Assembly: GCA_022449455.1 (NCBI GenBank)
Contig: JAKUPL010000009.1
Span: 1-64,000 of the forward strand
Source: Alcanivorax sp.
GTDB lineage: Bacteria > Pseudomonadota > Gammaproteobacteria > Pseudomonadales > Alcanivoracaceae
Length of the DNA stretch: 64,000 bases
Direction: 5' to 3'
The position numbers and the translations under genes were made by a program. The notes beneath the pieces were generated by a model that saw only the letters and a program-made list of their open reading frames with translations, searched no databases and was not told the origin of the DNA. Positions 56,833-64,000 of the stretch are shown in pieces (the first letter of the stretch is position 1; the number at the start of each line of letters is the position of its first letter).

Positions 56833-58287
56833 GTGAACAAACTGGAAGACCACTTCGGACGCTGGAAAAACCGCGAAGAGATCGCCGAAGCCATGATCCC
56901 CATGATTGGCCGGCTGTATCGGGAGAAGAATGTGACCACCCAGGTCTACAGTCGCTCCCTGGTCAACAAGTCCGTGATCCAGATCCTCAAGGATCACCGT
57001 TTCGTCAAGCAAATCGAGGCCAGCCTCTCCGAAAACGGCCTGTCCGTGGTCGACTCCTTCCCGATCCTGCAGGAAGTGGCCAAGCTGGACATCGGCCCCA
57101 GCCGCATCGACATCGGCAAGCTGGCGGTGGCCTACAAGAAGGACGACAAAGGTCTGTCCCTGGAAGAGTACGTGCGCCAGGAACTGGCCGAAGCGGTGGA
57201 CCAGAAGGTCGACCTGCCCGGTCAGCAGGACGTGGTGCTGTACGGCTTCGGCCGCATCGGCCGCCTGCTGGCCCGTCTGCTGATCGAAAAGACCGGCTCC
57301 GGCGACGGCCTGCGCCTGAAGGCCATCGTGGTCCGTGAGTCCGGCAAGGAAGACCTGCAGAAGCGCGCCAGCCTGCTGCGCCGCGACTCCGTGCACGGTC
57401 CGTTCGCCGGCACCATCGCCGTGGATGAGGACGAAAACGCCATCATCGCCAACGGCAACTACATCAAGGTGATCTACGCCAACGATCCGTCCAAGGTGGA
57501 TTACACCCGGTACGGCATCAACAATGCCATCCTGGTGGACAACACCGGCAAATGGCGGGACCGGGAAGGTCTCTCCCAGCACCTGCAGTGCCAGGGCGTG
57601 GAGCGCGTGATCCTGACCGCTCCCGGCAAGGGCGACCTGAAGAACATCGTGCCGGGCGTCAACCACGACATGGTGGAAGCCTCCGACACCATTCTGTCGC
57701 TGGCGAGCTGCACCACCAACGCCATCGTGCCGCCGCTGAAGGCGCTGAACGACAAGTTCGGCATCGAAGTGGGCCACGTGGAAACGGTGCACTCCTACAC
57801 CAACGACCAGAACCTGCTGGACAACTTCCACAAGGGCCCGCGCCGTGGCCGCGCCGCGCCGCTGAACATGGTGCTCACCGAGACCGGTGCCGCCACCGCC
57901 GCCGCCAAGGCGCTGCCGGATCTGGCCGGCAAGCTCACCGGCAACTCCATCCGGGTGCCGACCCCGGACGTGTCCATGGCGATCCTGAATTTGACCCTGG
58001 GCAAGGAAACCACGCTGGAAGAGTTGAATGATTACCTGCGCTGGGTGAGCCTGCATTCCCCGCTGCAGCGTCAAATCGACTTCATCAGCAGCCCGGACGC
58101 GGTCTCCACCGACTTCGTCGGCTCCCGTCACGCCGCCGTCATCGACGCCGAGGCCACCATTGTCAACAATGGCCGCCACTGCGTGCTGTACGTGTGGTAC
58201 GACAACGAATTCGGGTACAGCTGCCAGGTGGTGCGCCTTCTGCAGCAACTGTCCGGCGTGGAATATCCGCGTTACCCGAAAGACTGA
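56833..58287 (+). CDS. gap: Glyceraldehyde-3-phosphate dehydrogenase with N-terminal extension
   Basis: The 484-aa protein has an N-terminal extension of about 130 residues before a standard GAPDH fold: NAD motif YGFGRIGRLLARLL near 137, active-site Cys293 in ASCTTNAIVP, HSYTNDQNLLDN, and the C-terminal WYDNEFGYSCQVV. P. aeruginosa PA3001 has the same layout and position, between mfd and nqr. The start is GTG. The extension and odd length suggest a gluconeogenic or regulatory isoform rather than the only GAPDH. Confidence 0.93.
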   Translation: MNKLEDHFGRWKNREEIAEAMIPMIGRLYREKNVTTQVYSRSLVNKSVIQILKDHRFVKQIEASLSENGLSVVDSFPILQEVAKLDIGPSRIDIGKLAVAYKKDDKGLSLEEYVRQELAEAVDQKVDLPGQQDVVLYGFGRIGRLLARLLIEKTGSGDGLRLKAIVVRESGKEDLQKRASLLRRDSVHGPFAGTIAVDEDENAIIANGNYIKVIYANDPSKVDYTRYGINNAILVDNTGKWRDREGLSQHLQCQGVERVILTAPGKGDLKNIVPGVNHDMVEASDTILSLASCTTNAIVPPLKALNDKFGIEVGHVETVHSYTNDQNLLDNFHKGPRRGRAAPLNMVLTETGAATAAAKALPDLAGKLTGNSIRVPTPDVSMAILNLTLGKETTLEELNDYLRWVSLHSPLQRQIDFISSPDAVSTDFVGSRHAAVIDAEATIVNNGRHCVLYVWYDNEFGYSCQVVRLLQQLSGVEYPRYPKD

Positions 58288-58298
58288 CCGGTCAGTGG

Positions 58299-58325
58299 AA
58301 AAAGCCCGCTTCAGCGGGCTTTTTC
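58299..58325. terminator. Bidirectional rho-independent terminator after gap
   Basis: AGCCCGC (58303-58309), a TTCA loop and GCGGGCT (58314-58320) are flanked by AAAAA upstream and TTTTT downstream, so it can act in both directions. Confidence 0.93.
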
Positions 58326-58373
58326 TTGGGAATACCCACAAGGTCAATCCTGGCATCCGGACCGTCCGGTCAT

Positions 58374-58379
58374 TATAAT
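58374..58379 (+). promoter_or_regulatory. nqr operon -10 hexamer
   Basis: A perfect TATAAT precedes nqrA by about 170 bases, implying a long GC-rich leader. The -35 (near TGGCAT, 58351) is weak, so an activator may be needed. Confidence 0.55.
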
Positions 58380-58551
58380 GTCGCGCGCCGGCCCCGGCCG
58401 GCTTCTCCGGAGCTGGGTGCCCGGTACCTCCCGAACGGGTGTTCCTGACGCTTTCTACCGGTTTTCGCGCGCCTTCCCGCCTCCCCGCCAACAGCGGTCC
58501 CCGGGGAATGCGCCGCTCGACTTCAGCAACACGCAACGTGGGCGAGACACT

Positions 58552-59898
58552 ATGATCAAAATCAAGAAGGGGCTTGACCTGCCTATCGCCGGCGCACCGC
58601 GCCAGGCGATCGAGGAAGGTCATCAGGTCCGTTCTGTCGCTGTGCTTGGCGGCGACTACGTGGGGATGAAACCGACCATGGAGGTCCGCGAAGGCGACAC
58701 GGTGAAGAAAGGGCAATTGCTCTTCACCGACAAGAAGACCGACGGTGTCCGGTACACCGCGCCCGCCGGCGGCAAGGTCCTGGCCGTGAACCGCGGCCAC
58801 AAGCGCGTGCTCCAGTCCGTGGTGATCGAGATCGCCGAGCAGGAAGAGGAAATCACGTTCTCCGCCCACGCCCCCGAGACCCTGGGCGGCCTGGATCGCG
58901 AGGCGGTCCAGCAGCAGCTGGTGGAGTCCGGTGAATGGACCCTGCTGCGCACCCGGCCCTTCGGCAAGGTGCCGGCGCCGGGCAGCGCCCCCAACTCCAT
59001 CTTCGTGACCGCCATCGACACCAACCCCCTGGCCCAGGACCCGGCGGTGGTGATCAAGGAAAACGAAGAGAGCTTCCGCCACGGCCTCACCGTGCTGACC
59101 CGTCTCACCGACGGCCCGGTATGGGTGTGCAAGGCGCAGAAGGGCGATCTGCCGTCCTTCGCCGAAGGTCAGATACGCGAAGAGACCTTCGCCGGCAAGC
59201 ATCCGGCGGGCAACGCGGGCACCCATGTTCATCACCTGGATCCGGTGAGCCTGAACAAGACCGTCTGGACCCTGGGCTATCAGGACGTGATCGCCATCGG
59301 CAAATTGTTCGTCGACGGCCGCATCAGCTCCGACCGCGTGGTGGGCCTGACCGGCCCGCAGGTGAAGACTCCGCGGCTGCTGCGCACCCGCGTCGGCGCC
59401 AGCCTGGAAGACTTCACGCGCGGCGAACTGAAGGACGGCGACAATCGGGTGATCAGCGGCTCCGTCTTCAACGGCCACCACGCCCGCGGCCCGATGCTGT
59501 TCCTGGGGCGCACCGCCAATCAGGTGACCGTGCTGCGTGAAGGCCACGAGCGTGAACTGCTGGGCTACATTTCCCCCGGCGGCAACCGTTTCTCGGTGAT
59601 GAACATCTACCTGTCCAAGCTGATGCCGGGCAAGCGCTTCAACTTCACCACCACCACCAACGGCAGTGAGCGGGCCATGGTGCCGATCGGCGCCTACGAG
59701 GAAGTGATGCCCCTGGACATCCTTCCCACCCAACTGCTGCGCTCGCTGATCGTCGGCGATACCGACTCCGCCATGGCGCTGGGCGCCCTGGAACTGGTCG
59801 AGGAAGACCTGGCCCTGTGCACCTTCGTGTGTCCGGGCAAGTACGAGTACGGGCCGATCCTGCGCGACAACCTGACCACGATCGAGGTGGAGAGCTGA
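58552..59898 (+). CDS. nqrA: Na+-translocating NADH:quinone reductase subunit A
   Basis: The 448-aa peripheral subunit is involved in quinone binding. It begins [16 protein letters not shown], a strongly conserved NqrA start, and has [35 protein letters not shown] and the late [17 protein letters not shown]. The ATG at 58552 follows a leader free of other starts. It opens the nqrABCDEF operon; the next ATG comes one base after the stop. Confidence 0.97.
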   Translation: MIKIKKGLDLPIAGAPRQAIEEGHQVRSVAVLGGDYVGMKPTMEVREGDTVKKGQLLFTDKKTDGVRYTAPAGGKVLAVNRGHKRVLQSVVIEIAEQEEEITFSAHAPETLGGLDREAVQQQLVESGEWTLLRTRPFGKVPAPGSAPNSIFVTAIDTNPLAQDPAVVIKENEESFRHGLTVLTRLTDGPVWVCKAQKGDLPSFAEGQIREETFAGKHPAGNAGTHVHHLDPVSLNKTVWTLGYQDVIAIGKLFVDGRISSDRVVGLTGPQVKTPRLLRTRVGASLEDFTRGELKDGDNRVISGSVFNGHHARGPMLFLGRTANQVTVLREGHERELLGYISPGGNRFSVMNIYLSKLMPGKRFNFTTTTNGSERAMVPIGAYEEVMPLDILPTQLLRSLIVGDTDSAMALGALELVEEDLALCTFVCPGKYEYGPILRDNLTTIEVES

Positions 59899-59899
59899 G

Positions 59900-61159
59900 A
59901 TGGGTCTGAGAAACTACATCGACGACAAAATCGCCCCGCATTTCCACGAGGGCGGCAAGTTCGAGAAGTACTACGTCTTCTTCGAAATGTTCGACACCAT
60001 GCTGTACAGCCCGGACTCGGTGACCCGGTCCGCGGCCCACGTGCGTGACGGCATCGACCTGAAGCGGATCATGATGACCGTGTGGTTCGCCACCTTCCCG
60101 GCGATCCTGTTCGGTCTCTACAACACCGGCTACCAGGCCAACCTGCAAATCACCGAGTTCGGCTACGACGCCATCCCCGGCTGGCGCGCGGACCTGGTGA
60201 TGGCGCTCACCGGCTTCGACTACCAGAGTTTCTGGGCCAATATGCTGCATGGCCTGGTCTACTACGTGCCGATCCTGATCGCCGTCTACCTGACCGGTTT
60301 CTTCTGGGAGGCCCTGTTCGCCTGGAAGCGCGGCCACGAGGTCAACGAAGGCTTCTTCGTCACCGGCATCCTGTTCACCCTGATCCTGCCGCCGGCCATT
60401 CCGCTCTGGCAGGTGGTGCTGGGCGTGTCCTTCGGCGTGGTGATCGGCAAGGAAGTGTTCGGCGGCACCGGCAAGAACTTCCTCAACCCGGCGCTGGTCG
60501 GGCGTGCCTTCCTGTACTTCGCTTACCCGGCGCAGATGTCCGGTGACTCCGTGTGGACCGCCGTGGACAACTTCTCCGGCGCCACGCCGCTGAGCCTGGC
60601 CGCCTCCGGCGACCTGAACTTCTCCGCCGGCCTGGCCGAGAACGCCCTCAACGCCGGCGCCAACGGCGCCACCCAGAGCCTGGCCTGGATGGATACCTTC
60701 CTGGGCGGCATCCAGGGCTGTATCGGTGAAACCTCGGTGATCGCCATCGCCCTGGGCGCGGCCTTCCTGCTGTTCACCAAAATCGCCTCCTGGCGCATCA
60801 TGCTGGGCGTGCTGATCGGCATGGTGGCCATGAGCGGCCTGTTCAACGTGCTGGGCAGCGACTCCAACCCGATGTTCGCCATGCCCTGGTACTGGCACCT
60901 GACCGTGGGCGGCCTGGCGTTCGGCCTGGTATTCATGGCCACCGACCCGGTTTCCGCCTCCATGACCAACACCGGCAAGCTGATCTTCGGCGCGCTGATC
61001 GGCGTGATGACGGTGCTGATCCGGGTGGTCAACCCGGCGTTCCCGGAAGGCATCATGCTGGCGATTCTGTTCGGCAACCTGTGCGCCCCCCTGATTGACT
61101 ACTTCGTGACCCAGGCGAACATCCGTCGTCGTCTGCGTCGCACCGGCGGAGCGGTGTAA
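59900..61159 (+). CDS. nqrB: Na+-NQR subunit B
   Basis: The 419-aa inner-membrane subunit has about ten hydrophobic helices. FSGATPLSLA carries Thr229, the residue expected to hold covalent FMN (ApbE-attached). The GxxxG-rich helices near 70-130 and 330-400 are typical. It takes electrons from NqrC or riboflavin and is part of the Na+ path. The stop overlaps the nqrC ATG (TAATG). Confidence 0.97.
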   Translation: MGLRNYIDDKIAPHFHEGGKFEKYYVFFEMFDTMLYSPDSVTRSAAHVRDGIDLKRIMMTVWFATFPAILFGLYNTGYQANLQITEFGYDAIPGWRADLVMALTGFDYQSFWANMLHGLVYYVPILIAVYLTGFFWEALFAWKRGHEVNEGFFVTGILFTLILPPAIPLWQVVLGVSFGVVIGKEVFGGTGKNFLNPALVGRAFLYFAYPAQMSGDSVWTAVDNFSGATPLSLAASGDLNFSAGLAENALNAGANGATQSLAWMDTFLGGIQGCIGETSVIAIALGAAFLLFTKIASWRIMLGVLIGMVAMSGLFNVLGSDSNPMFAMPWYWHLTVGGLAFGLVFMATDPVSASMTNTGKLIFGALIGVMTVLIRVVNPAFPEGIMLAILFGNLCAPLIDYFVTQANIRRRLRRTGGAV

Positions 61160-61971
61160 TGGCTGGAAGCAAAGATAGCGTAGCAAGAACCCTCACGGTC
61201 GCGTTCCTGGTCTGTCTGGTGTGCGCGGTGGTGGTGGCCACCGCCGCGGTGAGCCTGCGCCCCGTGCAGCAGAAGAACCAGACCCTCGATCGCCGCGTCA
61301 ACATCCTGCAGGCCGCCGGCCTGTATCAGCCCGGCATGGACGTGGAAGCGGCGTTCCAGACCATCGACCGCAAGTTCGTGGATCTGGAAACCGGTGAGTA
61401 CGTCGACAAGCCGGCCTCCTACGATCAGCTCAAGGCGGCCAAGGATCCGGAGCAGAGCGAGCGTCTCGACCCCGACGACGACATCGCCGGGATCAAGACC
61501 CAGGCGGACGTGGCCGAGGTGTTCCTGGCCCGCGACGACGCCGGCAACCTGACCCGCATCATCCTGCCGGTGCGCGGCTACGGCCTGTGGTCCACCCTGT
61601 ACGGGTTCATGGCCCTGGAGTCCGACGCCAAAACCATTGCCGGCCTGGGCTTCTACCAGCACGGCGAGACCCCGGGTCTCGGCGGCGAGGTGGACAACCC
61701 GGCCTGGAAGGCGCTCTGGGAAGGCAAGAAGATTTATGACGAGGACGGCGATATTGCCATCCAGGTCATCAAGGGTACCGTGGACAGTGGCACGCCCAAC
61801 GCGGAGAACAAGGTGGACGGCCTGGCCGGCGCCACCCTGACCAGCAAGGGCGTGAGCCACCTGGTACGGTTCTGGGTGGGCGCGAAAGGCTTCGGCCCCT
61901 ACCTGGAACGCATGCAGAACGGCGAAGCCGGTGACGGTTCCGAGGCCGGCGAAACTGGAGGAGAGGCGTAA
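61159..61971 (+). CDS. nqrC: Na+-NQR subunit C
   Basis: The 270-aa subunit is anchored by one N-terminal helix (about 10-35), with a periplasmic domain. [10 protein letters not shown] holds Thr226, equivalent to the FMN-bearing Thr225 of Vibrio cholerae. The residue three before it is Ala instead of the usual Ser/Thr of the flavinylation motif. A Gly/Glu-rich tail ends the protein. TAATG overlaps link it to nqrB and nqrD. Confidence 0.96.
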   Translation: MAGSKDSVARTLTVAFLVCLVCAVVVATAAVSLRPVQQKNQTLDRRVNILQAAGLYQPGMDVEAAFQTIDRKFVDLETGEYVDKPASYDQLKAAKDPEQSERLDPDDDIAGIKTQADVAEVFLARDDAGNLTRIILPVRGYGLWSTLYGFMALESDAKTIAGLGFYQHGETPGLGGEVDNPAWKALWEGKKIYDEDGDIAIQVIKGTVDSGTPNAENKVDGLAGATLTSKGVSHLVRFWVGAKGFGPYLERMQNGEAGDGSEAGETGGEA

Positions 61972-62636
61972 TGGCGGAGAAGACCAAGGACCTGTTGTTC
62001 GGTCCGATTTTCGACAATAACCCCATCGCGCTGCAGATCCTGGGCATCTGCTCCGCGCTGGCGGTGACCAGCAACCTGAGCACCACCGTGACCATGTGTA
62101 TCGCGCTGACGTTGGTGACCGCGTTCTCCAACTTCTTCGTGAGCACGGTGCGCAATGTGATCCCGTCGAGCATCCGCATCATCGTGCAGATGACCATCAT
62201 CGCGTCGCTGGTGATCGTGGTGGACCAGTTCCTCAAGGCCTATGCCTACAGCATCTCCAAGCAGCTGTCGGTGTTCGTCGGTCTGATCATCACCAACTGC
62301 ATCGTGATGGGCCGCGCCGAAGCGTTCGCCATGAAGAACGCACCGATCCCGTCCTTCATGGACGGCGTGGGCAACGGCCTTGGTTACTCCGTGCTGCTGC
62401 TGACCCTGGGCTTCGTGCGCGAACTGTTCGGCGCCGGCAGCCTGTTCGGCATCCAGGTGCTGCCGACCACCGCCGACGGCGGCTGGTATGCCACCAACGG
62501 CCTGCTGCTGCTGCCGCCGAGTGCCTTCTTCCTGATCGGTTTCTTCATCTGGGCGGTGCGCGCCTGGAAACCGGAGCAGGTGGAAGAGGACGACTTCAAG
62601 ATGAAGCCGCACAGCCGCGTCAGCGACGCGTTTTAA
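61971..62636 (+). CDS. nqrD: Na+-NQR subunit D
   Basis: The 221-aa membrane protein has six hydrophobic segments and [19 protein letters not shown] near the N-terminus, then [16 protein letters not shown], where the conserved cysteine of the NqrD/NqrE 2Fe-2S site is expected. It ends in a short charged tail. Confidence 0.97.
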   Translation: MAEKTKDLLFGPIFDNNPIALQILGICSALAVTSNLSTTVTMCIALTLVTAFSNFFVSTVRNVIPSSIRIIVQMTIIASLVIVVDQFLKAYAYSISKQLSVFVGLIITNCIVMGRAEAFAMKNAPIPSFMDGVGNGLGYSVLLLTLGFVRELFGAGSLFGIQVLPTTADGGWYATNGLLLLPPSAFFLIGFFIWAVRAWKPEQVEEDDFKMKPHSRVSDAF

Positions 62637-62657
62637 CGGCGAGAACGGGAGCTCATC

Positions 62658-63278
<621 letters not shown>

Positions 63279-63299
63279 GGGTAAGGGGAGAGCGAGAAC

Positions 63300-64000
63300 A
63301 TGGGTTTTGAAATCATTCTCGGCGTGGTCATGTTCACCGCCATCGTGCTTGCGCTGGTGGCGGTGATCCTGATGGCCCGCTCCCGCCTGGTGACCACCGG
63401 TGATGTGCACATCGACATCAACGGCGAAGCCGACAAGGGCATCGACGTGCCCGCCGGTGGCAAGCTGCTGGGCACCCTGGCGGACCAGGGCATCTTCCTG
63501 TCCTCCGCCTGTGGCGGTGGCGGCACCTGCGCGCAGTGCAAGTGCCAGGTGCTGGACGGTGGCGGCGACATCCTGCCCACCGAGGAAGGCCATTTCACCA
63601 AGGGCCAGATTCGTGACGGCTGGCGCCTGAGCTGCCAGGTCAACGTCAAGCAGGACATGAAGATCAAGGTGCCCGAGGAATTCTTCGGCGTGAAGAAGTG
63701 GGAATGCGAAGTCGTTTCCAACCCCAACGTGGCCACCTTCATCAAGGAACTGACCCTGAAGCTGCCGGAAGGCGAGAACGTGGACTTCCGCGCCGGCGGT
63801 TACGTGCAGTTGGAATGCCCTCCGTACGACATCGATTTCTCCAATTTCGATATCGACGAGGAATTCCGTGGCGACTGGGAGAAGTTCAAGTTCTTCGATC
63901 TCAAGGCGAAGAGCAACGAGACCGTGGTGCGCGCTTACTCCATGGCCAACTATCCGGAAGAGAAGGGTATCCTCAAGTTCAACATCCGGATCGCCACGCC
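63300..64000 (+). CDS. nqrF: Na+-NQR subunit F (partial, runs past the window)
   Basis: The first 233 residues are present. One N-terminal helix (3-26) is followed by a 2Fe-2S ferredoxin domain with Cys71, Cys77, Cys80 and Cys112. The start of the FAD domain carries [11 protein letters not shown]. NqrF oxidises NADH and feeds electrons to the complex. The NADH-binding end lies outside the window. Confidence 0.97.
   Translation, partial: MGFEIILGVVMFTAIVLALVAVILMARSRLVTTGDVHIDINGEADKGIDVPAGGKLLGTLADQGIFLSSACGGGGTCAQCKCQVLDGGGDILPTEEGHFTKGQIRDGWRLSCQVNVKQDMKIKVPEEFFGVKKWECEVVSNPNVATFIKELTLKLPEGENVDFRAGGYVQLECPPYDIDFSNFDIDEEFRGDWEKFKFFDLKAKSNETVVRAYSMANYPEEKGILKFNIRIAT

Noticed and set aside
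56005-59733. A 1242-codon open frame on the minus strand opposite tesB, gap and nqrA
   Set aside because: It is a shadow of high-GC genes on the other strand; the plus-strand products are well-known enzymes and the shadow has low-complexity His/Gln/Gly composition.

Overview
The window is chromosomal DNA from a GC-rich gammaproteobacterium, most likely a marine hydrocarbon degrader of the Alcanivorax/Alloalcanivorax kind. Three things point there: a complete acyclic-terpene (atu) catabolic cluster, a Na+-translocating NADH:quinone reductase (nqr) operon, and gene order around topA, lexA, psrA, nagZ, the thioinosine phosphorylase gene, mfd, gap and nqr that recalls Pseudomonas aeruginosa PA3011 to PA2994. 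No phage, insertion sequence, CRISPR array or plasmid gene was seen.

Layout. 1-5027: a tightly overlapping operon of photolyase, FAD amine-oxidase-like enzyme, DUF1365 protein and a divergent CFA-type methyltransferase, behind the tail of an unidentified gene. 5144-9181: nadA, the periplasmic protease gene bepA (opposite strand), tusA-like and perM-like genes. 9233-20175 (minus strand): atuA-B-C-D-E-F plus an atuH-like acyl-CoA synthetase gene, facing a divergent TetR gene (atuR) across a palindromic operator. 20914-25557: a small hypothetical gene, tRNA-Val and tRNA-Asp, two tiny ORFs of opposite charge, a coiled-coil protein, a double-cNMP/rhodanese protein and nadK. 25623-33202: yeaC-like, pepN, pyrD, rmf, the rlmKL fusion and two small genes. 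33227-46302: tatD, DUF1499 lipoprotein, lexA, a cNMP-domain protein, a universal stress protein, topA, DUF6586, a CNNM/CBS protein, psrA, an L,D-transpeptidase, nagZ, an MscS channel and a purine-salvage pair. 46339-58287: a LuxR regulator, a BaiN-type flavoprotein, a secreted copper-radical-oxidase-like lipoprotein with an unusual partner, mfd, tesB and an N-terminally extended gap. 58552-64000: nqrABCDE and partial nqrF.

The most unusual signal lies between the genes. Seven intergenic elements of about 90-185 bp each have ends made of imperfect tandem 7-bp units, in inverted orientation. The unit is GGATNCA in four of them and GTTRAAA in three; one of the latter also contains a third heptamer array (GCTTGTGGCTTGTAG type). 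Several elements with different arms share a core motif (GGCCGTGCCCGCGC or close variants), and two elements in the atu operon have homologous cores in opposite orientation. Together with REP-like hairpins they occupy most spacers of the atu operon. The second standout is a copper-radical-oxidase-like lipoprotein next to a secreted protein with an internal duplication, whose predicted mature N-terminus is a histidine and whose C-terminus is HHH.
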